64,000 bases of DNA, from NCBI RefSeq assembly GCF_001542405.1, contig NZ_LNCD01000139.1, forward strand, positions 1-64,000. The letters are read 5' to 3'. This document shows positions 8,652 through 16,615 of the stretch, piece by piece (the first letter of the stretch is position 1; the number at the start of each line of letters is the position of its first letter). The notes under the pieces were generated by a model that saw only the letters and a program-made list of their open reading frames with translations, searched no databases and was not told the DNA's origin. A program made the position numbers and the translations under genes. The DNA comes from Rhizobium altiplani (lineage in GTDB: Bacteria; Pseudomonadota; Alphaproteobacteria; Rhizobiales; Rhizobiaceae).

Positions 8652-8703
8652 TAAAAGAAGCAGTCGGGCTGGATGGCCCGTCATGCTTTCCAGAGATTGG
8701 GAA

Positions 8704-8739
8704 AAGGCCGCTCGCGACTTTCTAAAGTTCGGCGGCCTT
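8704..8739 (+). repeat. Two-part hairpin between rpsB and tsf
   Basis: Outer arms AAGGCCGC (8704-8711) and GCGGCCTT (8732-8739) are perfect; inside, ACTTT and AAAGT pair around CT. No T-run follows, so it is not a classical terminator. It may be an attenuator, processing site or a stabilising 3' end for rpsB mRNA. Confidence 0.5.
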
Positions 8740-8819
8740 GACCGTTTCAGGCGAGGGCGATCAGTCTCTCGCCATTTGAGTTTCGTATGAGGCGTCTTTC
8801 ATCACGCTGTCATACATAC

Positions 8820-8853
8820 AGGTACATTTCGTGCCTCAATCCGGTGTTGTACC
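8820..8853 (+). promoter_or_regulatory. Mutually exclusive small hairpins in the tsf leader
   Basis: AGGTAC (8820-8825) can pair either with GTGCCT (8831-8836; one G-U) or, through GGTAC (8821-8825), with GTACC (8849-8853). The two structures exclude each other and lie 40-75 bases upstream of the tsf start. A regulatory role is inference only. Confidence 0.3.
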
Positions 8854-8893
8854 GCCTTTGCGGGCCACCGTTTGAACCGACAAGAGGAAGCTT

Positions 8894-9820
8894 ATGACCG
8901 AGATTACGGCTGCACTGGTGAAGGAACTGCGCGAGAAGTCCGGCGCAGGAATGATGGACTGCAAGAAGGCGCTGCTCGAAAACAACGGCGACATCGAAGC
9001 ATCGATCGACTGGCTGCGCGCCAAGGGCATCTCCAAGGCCGACAAGAAGGCCGGCCGCGCTGCTGCTGAAGGCCTGATTGCCATTGCCGGCGCCGGTCAC
9101 AAGGCTGTTGTCGTCGAGCTGAACTCGGAAACGGACTTCGTTGCCCGCAACGATGCCTTCCAGGATCTCGTTCGCGGCATCGCCAACGTTGCCCTGTCCA
9201 CCGATGGCACGGTTGAAGCCATTGCTGCCGCGACATACCCGGCATCCGGCAAGCCGGTCGCCGACACCATCAAGGACGCGATCGCGACCATCGGCGAAAA
9301 CATGACGCTCCGTCGCGCTGCCAAGCTCGAAGTCGAGCACGGCGTTGTTGCGACCTACATCCACAACGCTGCTGGCGACGGCATCGGCAAGCTCGGCGTG
9401 CTCGTCGCCCTGAAGTCGGAAGGTGACAAGGCCGTCCTGACCTCGATCGGCCGCCAGGTTGCCATGCACATCGCTGCGACCAACCCGCTCGCCATCCGCG
9501 CCGAAGAAGTCGACGCTGCCGTTGCCGAGCGCGAACGCAACGTCTTCATCGAGCAGGCCCGCGAATCCGGCAAGCCGGAAGCCATCATCGAAAAGATGGT
9601 CGAAGGCCGTATGCGCAAGTTCTTCGAAGAAGTTGCTCTGCTCTCGCAGGCTTTCGTCATCAACCCCGACCTGACGGTCGGCGCTGCTGTCAAGGAAGCA
9701 GAAAAGGAAGCCGGCGCCAAGATCGAAGTCGTCGGCATGGCACGCCTTCTCCTCGGCGAAGGCGTCGAGAAGGAAGAGAGCGACTTCGCTGCTGAAGTGG
9801 CCGCTGTCGCCAAGGGCTGA
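8894..9820 (+). CDS. tsf: Translation elongation factor Ts
   Basis: Guanine-nucleotide exchange factor for EF-Tu. The 308-residue protein begins with the UBA-like N-terminal domain (ITAALVKELREKSGAGMMDCKKAL) followed by the signature ELNSETDFVARNDAF and two core subdomains (VVATYIHNAAGDGIGKLGVL; VAMHIAATNPLAI), and ends in the helical coiled-coil and C-terminal region. GAGGAAG precedes ATG 8894. It is separated from rpsB by 242 bases holding two RNA-structure candidates. Confidence 0.98.
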   Translation: MTEITAALVKELREKSGAGMMDCKKALLENNGDIEASIDWLRAKGISKADKKAGRAAAEGLIAIAGAGHKAVVVELNSETDFVARNDAFQDLVRGIANVALSTDGTVEAIAAATYPASGKPVADTIKDAIATIGENMTLRRAAKLEVEHGVVATYIHNAAGDGIGKLGVLVALKSEGDKAVLTSIGRQVAMHIAATNPLAIRAEEVDAAVAERERNVFIEQARESGKPEAIIEKMVEGRMRKFFEEVALLSQAFVINPDLTVGAAVKEAEKEAGAKIEVVGMARLLLGEGVEKEESDFAAEVAAVAKG

Positions 9821-9841
9821 TCGACCTATACATGTGAAAAC

Positions 9842-9875
9842 CGAAGGGCATCGCGTGACAACGCGGTGCCCTTCG
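9842..9875 (+). repeat. Long hairpin between tsf and pyrH
   Basis: CGAAGGGCA (9842-9850) pairs with TGCCCTTCG (9867-9875); continuing inward a T-G wobble and CGCG/CGCG extend the stem to 14 pairs around TGACAA. Only TGTAT follows, so termination would be inefficient; likely a partial terminator or processing hairpin. Confidence 0.55.
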
Positions 9876-9913
9876 TGTATCCGGCACACAGCGGTAATAT
9901 ACGAGGAGCCACG

Positions 9914-10636
9914 ATGTCGTCAGAGCCTGTCTACAAACGCGTTCTACTCAAGGCTTCCGGCGAAGCCCTCATGGGCAGCCAGGGATTTGGAATTGATGTA
10001 GCGGTCGCAGACCGCATTGCGGCTGACATAGCCGAAGCGCGGCAGATGGGTGTGGAAGTCGGCGTCGTCGTCGGCGGCGGCAACATCTTCCGCGGTGTCG
10101 CAGTTGCCTCCAAGGGTGGCGATCGCGTTACCGGCGACCACATGGGCATGCTCGCGACCGTCATCAACGCGCTGGCGCTGGCAACGTCGCTGCGCAAGCT
10201 GAACATCGACACTGTTGTGCTCTCGGCGATTGCGATGCCGGAGATCTGCGAGAGTTTCTCGCAGCGCGCGACGCTCTACCATCTGTCGCTCGGCCGCGTC
10301 GTGATCTTCGCAGGCGGCACCGGCAACCCGTTCTTCACGACGGACTCGGCAGCCGCGTTGCGCGCCGCCGAAATGGGAGCGGAAGCGATCTTCAAGGGAA
10401 CGCAAGTCGATGGTATTTATTCGGCTGATCCGAAAAAAGATCCCGAGGCGACGCGCTTCGACCACCTGACGCACAAGGAAGTCCTCGACAAGGGACTGGC
10501 CGTCATGGACGTCGCGGCAGTGGCGCTTGCACGGGAGAATTCCATTCCGATCATCGTCTTCTCGATCCACGAGAAGGGTGGTTTTGCTGAAATCCTCAAG
10601 GGCGGTGGCCTCAAGACCATCGTCTCTGATAACTGA
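9914..10636 (+). CDS. pyrH: UMP kinase
   Basis: Phosphorylates UMP to UDP in pyrimidine nucleotide synthesis. The 240-residue amino-acid-kinase-fold protein shows LLKASGEALMG (phosphate-binding N-terminus), VVVGGGNIFRG, ATVINALALATSL and the FTTDSAAALRAAEMGAEAI segment. GAGGAG at 9903-9908 sits five bases before ATG 9914, which decides this start over the in-frame codon at 9866. Gene order tsf-pyrH-frr is conserved in most bacteria. Confidence 0.98.
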   Translation: MSSEPVYKRVLLKASGEALMGSQGFGIDVAVADRIAADIAEARQMGVEVGVVVGGGNIFRGVAVASKGGDRVTGDHMGMLATVINALALATSLRKLNIDTVVLSAIAMPEICESFSQRATLYHLSLGRVVIFAGGTGNPFFTTDSAAALRAAEMGAEAIFKGTQVDGIYSADPKKDPEATRFDHLTHKEVLDKGLAVMDVAAVALARENSIPIIVFSIHEKGGFAEILKGGGLKTIVSDN

Positions 10637-10688
10637 TTGAGTGGGCGGCCTGCTTTGCCGCAGCTTCTACCAAGACGGGAGCAATAAA

Positions 10689-11249
10689 ATGAGTGAAGGC
10701 ATCGACATCAAGGAACTCAAGCGCCGCATGGATGGCGCGATTTCCGCGTTCAAGCACGATATCGCATCGCTGCGCACCGGCCGCGCCTCGGCCAACATTC
10801 TCGACCCTGTCATGGTCGAGGCCTATGGTTCGCGCGTGCCGCTGAACCAGGTGGCAAACGTGACCGTTCCAGAGCCGCGTATGCTTGGCATCTCCGTCTG
10901 GGACAAGTCGATGGTCAACGCCGTCGATCGCGCGATCCGCGAGGCCAACCTCGGCCTCAATCCGATCATCGATGGCCAGAACCTGCGTATCCCGCTGCCG
11001 GAGCTCAACGAGGAGCGCCGCAAATCGCTGGTGAAGGTCGCCCACGACTATGCCGAGAAGAGCAAGGTTGCGATTCGCCATGTACGTCGTGACGGCATGG
11101 ACGGCCTTAAGAAAGCCGAAAAAGACGGTGCGATTGGCCAGGACGAAAGCCGGGCACAATCAGATCGTGTGCAGAAGATGACCGACGAGACGATTTCTGA
11201 GGTCGACCGCTTGCTTGGCGAGAAGGAAAAGGAAATCATGCAGGTTTAA
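10689..11249 (+). CDS. frr: Ribosome recycling factor
   Basis: Splits post-termination ribosomes together with EF-G and IF3. The 186-residue protein has the standard length and layout: N-terminal helix with IASLRTGRAS, the beta domain (VPLNQVANVTVPEPRMLGI, WDKSMVNAVDRAI) and the C-terminal helices (DESRAQSDRVQKMTDETI). ATG 10689 is preceded by GGGAG; the frame upstream to 10641 lacks homology. Confidence 0.98.
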   Translation: MSEGIDIKELKRRMDGAISAFKHDIASLRTGRASANILDPVMVEAYGSRVPLNQVANVTVPEPRMLGISVWDKSMVNAVDRAIREANLGLNPIIDGQNLRIPLPELNEERRKSLVKVAHDYAEKSKVAIRHVRRDGMDGLKKAEKDGAIGQDESRAQSDRVQKMTDETISEVDRLLGEKEKEIMQV

Positions 11250-11271
11250 GGCGCGCTGCGGCTGCGCCTTG
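11249..11271 (+). repeat. Hairpin between frr and uppS
   Basis: AAGGCGC (11249-11255) and GCGCCTT (11265-11271) form a perfect 7-base stem directly after the frr stop. The T-run is only two bases, so readthrough into uppS is expected. Confidence 0.45.
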
Positions 11272-11292
11272 GCTGCAAGAACCGGACGGGAA

Positions 11293-12039
11293 ATGTCGGA
11301 ACGAACATTTTTGACTGTGCCAGAACACGTTGCCATCATCATGGACGGCAACGGCCGATGGGCAAAGCAGCGCGGGCTTCCGCGGACGATGGGGCATCGA
11401 AAGGGCGTTGACGCTGTGCGCGAGGCCGTGCGCGCAGCGGGCGACGTCGGGATCAAATATCTCACGCTCTTCGCCTTCTCGTCGGAAAACTGGCGGCGTC
11501 CGGAAACGGAGGTCTCGGATCTCCTCGGATTGCTGAAAGCCTTCATTCGGCGTGACTTGGCGGAACTGCATCGCCAGAACGTGCGCGTGAAAGTGATTGG
11601 CGACCGGCACAGCCTCAAGAGCGACATCCTCGATCTTCTCGTGGATGCGGAAGAGACCACAAAGACGAATACCGCGCTGACGCTCATCATCGCCTTCAAC
11701 TATGGCTCGCGCGACGAGATCGCGCGTGCGATGGCGAGCCTTGCACGGGATGTCGAGGCAGGCCGGCTGAAGGCGCAGGATATTTCTCCGGCGCTGATCG
11801 ATGCGCGGCTCGACACGGCCGGGATCCCGGATCCGGACCTGATCATCCGCACAAGCGGTGAAGAACGCCTTTCCAACTTCCTGCTCTGGCAGGCGGCCTA
11901 CTCCGAGTTCATTTTCGTGCCCGAGTACTGGCCCGATTTCAGCCGGGAGATCTTCTACTCGGCGTTGGAAACCTTCGCGTCGCGCGACCGTCGCTTTGGC
12001 GGACTGGTGGCACAGACGGCTGCGGCAGTGGGCACCTGA
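11293..12039 (+). CDS. uppS: Isoprenyl transferase (undecaprenyl diphosphate synthase)
   Basis: Cis-prenyltransferase making undecaprenyl diphosphate, the carrier for peptidoglycan and polysaccharide units. The 248-residue protein shows IIMDGNGRWAKQRGLPR (catalytic Asp, diphosphate binding), TLFAFSSENWRRP, and the C-terminal DLIIRTSGEERLSNFLLWQAAYSEF block. ATG 11293 is chosen because family homology begins at the following residues. Its TGA overlaps the cdsA start by one base. Confidence 0.97.
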   Translation: MSERTFLTVPEHVAIIMDGNGRWAKQRGLPRTMGHRKGVDAVREAVRAAGDVGIKYLTLFAFSSENWRRPETEVSDLLGLLKAFIRRDLAELHRQNVRVKVIGDRHSLKSDILDLLVDAEETTKTNTALTLIIAFNYGSRDEIARAMASLARDVEAGRLKAQDISPALIDARLDTAGIPDPDLIIRTSGEERLSNFLLWQAAYSEFIFVPEYWPDFSREIFYSALETFASRDRRFGGLVAQTAAAVGT

Positions 12040-12872
12040 TGCAGCAGGAGCTGAAGCTACGCATTATTTCGGGCGTAATCCTTGCCGTTATCGTTCTGCT
12101 CGCCACCTGGTACGGCGGCGTTGCCTTCAGCCTGCTGTCGGCAGCGATCGGACTGCTGATCTACTATGAATGGTCGACCATTACGAAGCTTGACACGGAA
12201 CAGCCGGTCGCCAATGCGATCGGTTGGATAGGGCAGGCGGCAATCGCGGTGGCCGTCGTTGCGGGGACGCTCGGATATTCCCTGTTACTACTGGTGCTGT
12301 TCTTCCTGATTGCTGTCGGCTTCGTGCTTGTGTCCGGCGTATCGCGCTGGTTTCCCACGGGGATCGTGTACGCGGGTCTTACGGGAATTGCCCTTTCGAG
12401 CATCCGCGGCTCCGATAGCGTCGGCCTTTTCGCGATGCTCTTTGTATTCGCAGTCGTGTGGTCGACCGACATTCTTGCTTATTTCGTCGGGCGCGCCATC
12501 GGTGGCCCGAAGCTGGCGCCTAAGATATCTCCCGGAAAGACATGGTCCGGCGCTATTGGCGGCGCCGTTTCCGCTGTGATCGCCGGTAGCCTGGTTGCCT
12601 ATTTTGCCTTTCCGCAGAGCCTCGTGCTCGCGGCTCCGGTTGCGTTCATCCTATCGGTATGCAGTCAGAGCGGCGATCTCTTCGAATCCTTCATCAAGCG
12701 TCGCTTCGGCGTCAAGGATTCGAGCCACCTGATTCCAGGGCATGGCGGCGTCATGGACCGTGTCGACGGGCTCATTTTCGCCTGCTTTGCGGCGTTCTTG
12801 CTAGCTGGGCTTTTTTCGCTGATAAAGGGCGGCGAAATAACGTCGCTCGGTGCAGCCCTGTTCGGCGTATAA
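12039..12872 (+). CDS. cdsA: Phosphatidate cytidylyltransferase
   Basis: Makes CDP-diacylglycerol from phosphatidic acid and CTP, the branch point of phospholipid synthesis. The 277-residue membrane protein has about seven or eight hydrophobic segments and the family signature GVKDSSHLIPGHGGVMDRVD near the C-terminus, plus WSTDILAYFVGRAIGG. The start overlaps the uppS stop by one base, so translation is probably coupled. In many proteobacteria dxr follows cdsA; here rseP follows directly. Confidence 0.97.
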   Translation: MQQELKLRIISGVILAVIVLLATWYGGVAFSLLSAAIGLLIYYEWSTITKLDTEQPVANAIGWIGQAAIAVAVVAGTLGYSLLLLVLFFLIAVGFVLVSGVSRWFPTGIVYAGLTGIALSSIRGSDSVGLFAMLFVFAVVWSTDILAYFVGRAIGGPKLAPKISPGKTWSGAIGGAVSAVIAGSLVAYFAFPQSLVLAAPVAFILSVCSQSGDLFESFIKRRFGVKDSSHLIPGHGGVMDRVDGLIFACFAAFLLAGLFSLIKGGEITSLGAALFGV

Positions 12873-12900
12873 TGTCTGCAAAGGCTGGCGGAAAAATCAG

Positions 12901-14034
12901 ATGCTTGGCTTGACCGGTATATTGGCATTCCTGACGGGCTATATCGTGCCCTTTGTCCTCGTGCTGTCATTGCTCGTTTTCGTGCATGAAATGGGCCACT
13001 ATCTGGTGGGGCGATGGAGCGGCATCCGCATATTGGCGTTCTCGATCGGCTTTGGTCCGGAATTGCTCGGCTTCACCGACAAGCATGGAACGCGCTGGAA
13101 GCTCTCACTGATACCGCTGGGCGGCTATGTCCGCTTCTTCGGCGACGAGGATGTATCGAGCAAGCCCGATGACGACAAGCTCGCGTCAATGTCGGAAGAG
13201 GATCGTGCGCGGTCCTTCGCCGGCGCGAAGCTGTGGAAGCGTGCCGCAACGGTTGCTGCTGGCCCGATAGCGAATTTCATCCTGGCGATTGCGATTTTTG
13301 CGGTTCTCTTCTCGATCTACGGTCGATCGGTTGCTGATCCTGTGGTTGCGGAAGTCAAGCCGGGCAGCGTTGCAGCCGAAGCGGGCGTCGTGCCTGGCGA
13401 CCTTCTGATCGCCATCGATGGAACGAGGGTCGAGACTTTTGACGACGTCCGGCGCTACGTCAGCATTCGGCCCGAGCAGCAAATCGTCGTGACGATCGAG
13501 CGCAACGGCCAGAAGCTGGATGTGCCGATGGTGCCGGCGCGAACCGATATGACCGACCAGTTCGGCAACAAGATCGAAATCGGCCTGATCGGCATCGTCA
13601 CCAACCAGGAGGTCGGCCACTTCCGGGTACAGACCTACTCGCCGCTGGAGGCGGTCAAGGAAGGCGCGATCCAGACCTGGCACATCGTAACTGGCACCTT
13701 CAAGTATATTGGCAACCTGATCTCCGGTTATATGAAGCCAGACCAGCTTGGCGGACCGATCCGCGTGGCTCAGGCTTCCGGTCAGATGGCGACGTTGGGC
13801 GTTGCAGCTTTGCTTCAGCTTGCCGCTGTCTTGTCTGTTTCCATCGGATTACTGAACTTGATGCCGGTTCCGGTACTTGATGGCGGACATTTGATGTTCT
13901 ATGCGATTGAAGCGGTGAGGGGAAAACCGTTGGGTTCGTCTGCGCAGGACATTGCGTTTCGCATTGGCTTGGCGATGGTTTTGAGCTTGATGGTTTTTGC
14001 CACCTGGAACGATATAAGCGCTTTGATTGGTTGA
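12901..14034 (+). CDS. rseP: RIP zinc metalloprotease RseP/MmpA
   Basis: Site-2 protease that cuts transmembrane substrates inside the inner membrane (anti-sigma factors, signal peptides or PodJ in relatives). The 377-residue protein has the HEMGH zinc site in TM1 (about residues 25-29), LSLIPLGGYVRF, one PDZ domain (about 125-200, GSVAAEAGVVPGDLL) and the NLMPVPVLDGGH motif supplying the third zinc ligand. A single PDZ, rather than the two in E. coli RseP, fits the alphaproteobacterial MmpA form. ATG 12901 follows GGCGGAAA; 28 bases separate it from cdsA. Confidence 0.96.
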   Translation: MLGLTGILAFLTGYIVPFVLVLSLLVFVHEMGHYLVGRWSGIRILAFSIGFGPELLGFTDKHGTRWKLSLIPLGGYVRFFGDEDVSSKPDDDKLASMSEEDRARSFAGAKLWKRAATVAAGPIANFILAIAIFAVLFSIYGRSVADPVVAEVKPGSVAAEAGVVPGDLLIAIDGTRVETFDDVRRYVSIRPEQQIVVTIERNGQKLDVPMVPARTDMTDQFGNKIEIGLIGIVTNQEVGHFRVQTYSPLEAVKEGAIQTWHIVTGTFKYIGNLISGYMKPDQLGGPIRVAQASGQMATLGVAALLQLAAVLSVSIGLLNLMPVPVLDGGHLMFYAIEAVRGKPLGSSAQDIAFRIGLAMVLSLMVFATWNDISALIG

Positions 14035-14070
14035 TTGCTCGACGAGGGAAATTACCATTTATTTACGATG

Positions 14071-14108
14071 TTTCAAAGCTGTAGTGGCGAATGCGTCACG
14101 CTTTGAAA
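14071..14108 (+). repeat. Strong imperfect hairpin between rseP and bamA
   Basis: TTTCAAAGC (14071-14079) and GCTTTGAAA (14100-14108) are perfect arms; inside, GTGGCG pairs with CGTCAC (one G-U) around AATG, with a TGTA bulge on the left side only. It lies 36 bases after the rseP stop and about 120 before bamA. No T-run follows, so it may be a binding or processing element, or a weak terminator. Confidence 0.55.
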
Positions 14109-14228
14109 TGAAGTAAACAGAAATTAACTTGCTCCCTTGCTTGTAAGACAAAAGCGGGTAAAACGACACACGTGACCGGAATCGGGGGACGCCTGGGGCC
14201 GGGGACGAGAAAAAAGGTAATTGGTGAA

Positions 14229-16565
14229 ATGAAGGCTGGTTCAAGATTTTTGAACGCAGTATCGGCGGTTGCGCTGTCTGCAGGTATTGTTGCTTCGGGA
14301 GCAGGTGCAGCGGTTTTCGTCTCCGCTACGACGGCAGAAGCTGCAGTGATTCAGCGCATCGATGTGCGCGGCGCCAGCCGTGTCGGCGCTGAGGCCGTTC
14401 GCTCAAACCTCACAATCCAGCCTGGCCAGAGCTTCTCCAACACCGACATCGATGACTCGGTGAAGCAGCTTTACGACACGGGCTATTTCTCCGACGTCAA
14501 GATTTCCGTTTCCGGCGGCACGCTGGTCGTGACGGTCCAGGAAGCGCAGCTCATCAACCAGGTCGTCTTCAACGGCAACCGGAAGATCAAGGACGACAAG
14601 CTTGCTGCGATCGTGAAGACGCACGCGGCCGGACCTTTTAACGACGCGCAGATCCAGGCGGACATTCAGTCGATCAAGGACGCGTATGCGGCAACCGGTC
14701 GCAGCGAGGTCCAGGTGACCACGCAGGTCGTGCCGCTCGGCGAAGGTCGCGTCAATCTGGCTTTCGTCATTGACGAAGGTGATCGCACCAAGATCGGCGC
14801 CATCAATTTCGTTGGCAACAATGCCTATAGCTCCGGCCGTCTCGCTTCGGTCATCAACACGAAGCGCTCCAACTTCCTGTCGTTCCTGACCCGCAAGGAC
14901 GTCTACAGCGAAGACAAGCTTCGCGCTGACGAAGAGGCGCTGCGTCAGTTCTATTACAATCGCGGCTTTGCCGACTTCCGTATCATCTCGTCGGACGCGA
15001 CCTTCGACGAGGCGACCAACAAGTACACGTTGACCTTCAATATCGAAGAAGGTCCGCGCTACAATTTCGGCGCCGTAACCGTGCAGTCGACGGTTCCCGG
15101 AGTGGATGCCACGCAGTTGCAGGGGCTCGTCCGCACTCGCGAGGGCCAGGTCTACAGCGCCAAGGAAGTCCAGAAGTCGATGGAAGCGATCTCTGACCAG
15201 GTCGCCTCCGCTGGATATCCTTTTGCGCGCGTAACGCCGCGCGGCAATCGTGACCTGGCGAACAACACGATCGGCGTCGAATACCTCGTTGACCAGGGCG
15301 AGCGCGCCTATGTCGAGCGTATCGAAATCCGCGGCAACAGCCGCACGCGCGACTTTGTCATTCGTCGCGAGTTCGACATGAGCGAAGGGGACGCCTTCAA
15401 TCAGCAGATGATTACGAGGGCAAAGCGCCGTCTCGAAGCTCTCGGCTACTTCTCGTCGGTCAACATCTCGACGCAGCCGGGCAGCTCTCCGGACCGCGTT
15501 GTCGTTGTGGTCGATGTGCAGGACCAGTCGACGGGTTCGTTCGGTATCGGCGCGGGCTATGCGGCCGGCGGCGACGGCCTGCTGCTTGAAGCCTCGGTCG
15601 AGGAAAAGAACTTCCTGGGTCGCGGTCAGTATATCAAGATCAGCGCTGGTGGTGGTCAGGAAGGTTCTCGTACCTATGGCCTGAACTTCACTGAGCCTTA
15701 CTTCCTCGGTTACCGTTTGGCTGTCGGTTTCGACCTCAATCACAGCGAGACGTCGAGCAACGATAACTACGACTACGAAGAAAACAGCGGTGTTCTTCGT
15801 GCCACGGCGCCGATCACGGAAGATCTGGCGACGACGTTCCGCTACAACTACAAGCAGATGAAGTACGATCCCTCGGGTTCGCTGAGCGATCTGTCTGCGC
15901 CGTATCAGAACCTTGTTGAGAATAGCCCATGGGTAAAGTCGTCTGTTTCGCAGACGCTGACCTACAACACGCTTGACGACATGACGCTGCCGCGCGAAGG
16001 CATCTACGCAAGCGTTACGCAGGAAATTGCTGGTATCGGCGGTGACTCGCAGTTCTATAAGATCTACGGCAAGGCGCGGTATTTCCATCTGCTGGCCGAT
16101 GATGCTGACATTATCGGCTCGGTTACGGGTTCGGCGGGTTATGTTGTAGGCTTTGATAAGAGCCTGAACGTCTTTGACCAGTTCACGCTGACCAACGGCG
16201 ATATCAGAGGCTTCGAAAACAAGGGCATCGGCCCGCGCATTGCCGGGGCAAACGACGATCCGCTCGGCGGTACGACCTATTTCACGGTCTCGGCTGAAGC
16301 GACGTTCCCGCTCCCGTTGGTTCCGCGCGACTTTGGCCTGCGTGGCGCCTTGTTCGCCGACGCTGGCACGCTGTTCGGCAATGATGTCGACCCGCTCGGT
16401 GATACTGTGAACGGCGAAGATGCGTCACTCCGTGCGTCCGTCGGCGTTGGTCTTATGTGGGCGTCGCCATTCGGTACGCTGCGCGTCGACTACGCTATTC
16501 CGGTCGCCAAGGAAGACTTCGACAAGACGCAGCACTTCAAGTTTGGCATAAACAACCAATTCTGA
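14229..16565 (+). CDS. bamA: Outer membrane protein assembly factor BamA
   Basis: Central outer-membrane beta-barrel of the BAM complex that inserts other barrels. The 778-residue precursor has a signal peptide (residues about 1-40, with a long basic N-region MKAGSRFLNA), five POTRA domains (about 42-370, starting VIQRIDVRGASRVGAE) and a C-terminal 16-strand barrel ending in aromatic FGINNQF. The barrel contains IRGFENKGIGPR (the conserved VRGF/Y-type loop motif) and TLRVDYAIPV. ATG 14229 gives the signal peptide; GTG 14172 would add 19 residues. It is followed by lpxD after 50 bases. Confidence 0.97.
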   Translation: MKAGSRFLNAVSAVALSAGIVASGAGAAVFVSATTAEAAVIQRIDVRGASRVGAEAVRSNLTIQPGQSFSNTDIDDSVKQLYDTGYFSDVKISVSGGTLVVTVQEAQLINQVVFNGNRKIKDDKLAAIVKTHAAGPFNDAQIQADIQSIKDAYAATGRSEVQVTTQVVPLGEGRVNLAFVIDEGDRTKIGAINFVGNNAYSSGRLASVINTKRSNFLSFLTRKDVYSEDKLRADEEALRQFYYNRGFADFRIISSDATFDEATNKYTLTFNIEEGPRYNFGAVTVQSTVPGVDATQLQGLVRTREGQVYSAKEVQKSMEAISDQVASAGYPFARVTPRGNRDLANNTIGVEYLVDQGERAYVERIEIRGNSRTRDFVIRREFDMSEGDAFNQQMITRAKRRLEALGYFSSVNISTQPGSSPDRVVVVVDVQDQSTGSFGIGAGYAAGGDGLLLEASVEEKNFLGRGQYIKISAGGGQEGSRTYGLNFTEPYFLGYRLAVGFDLNHSETSSNDNYDYEENSGVLRATAPITEDLATTFRYNYKQMKYDPSGSLSDLSAPYQNLVENSPWVKSSVSQTLTYNTLDDMTLPREGIYASVTQEIAGIGGDSQFYKIYGKARYFHLLADDADIIGSVTGSAGYVVGFDKSLNVFDQFTLTNGDIRGFENKGIGPRIAGANDDPLGGTTYFTVSAEATFPLPLVPRDFGLRGALFADAGTLFGNDVDPLGDTVNGEDASLRASVGVGLMWASPFGTLRVDYAIPVAKEDFDKTQHFKFGINNQF

Positions 16566-16615
16566 TATCGGCAGTCCGGAACCGTAAAACCGAATTCCGT
16601 TCTGGAGATTTGCCG

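Noticed and set aside
14403..16088. 561-codon open frame antisense to bamA
   Set aside because: High-GC codon usage of bamA keeps the opposite strand free of stops; the protein is Arg/Val-rich without any motif and has no ribosome site.
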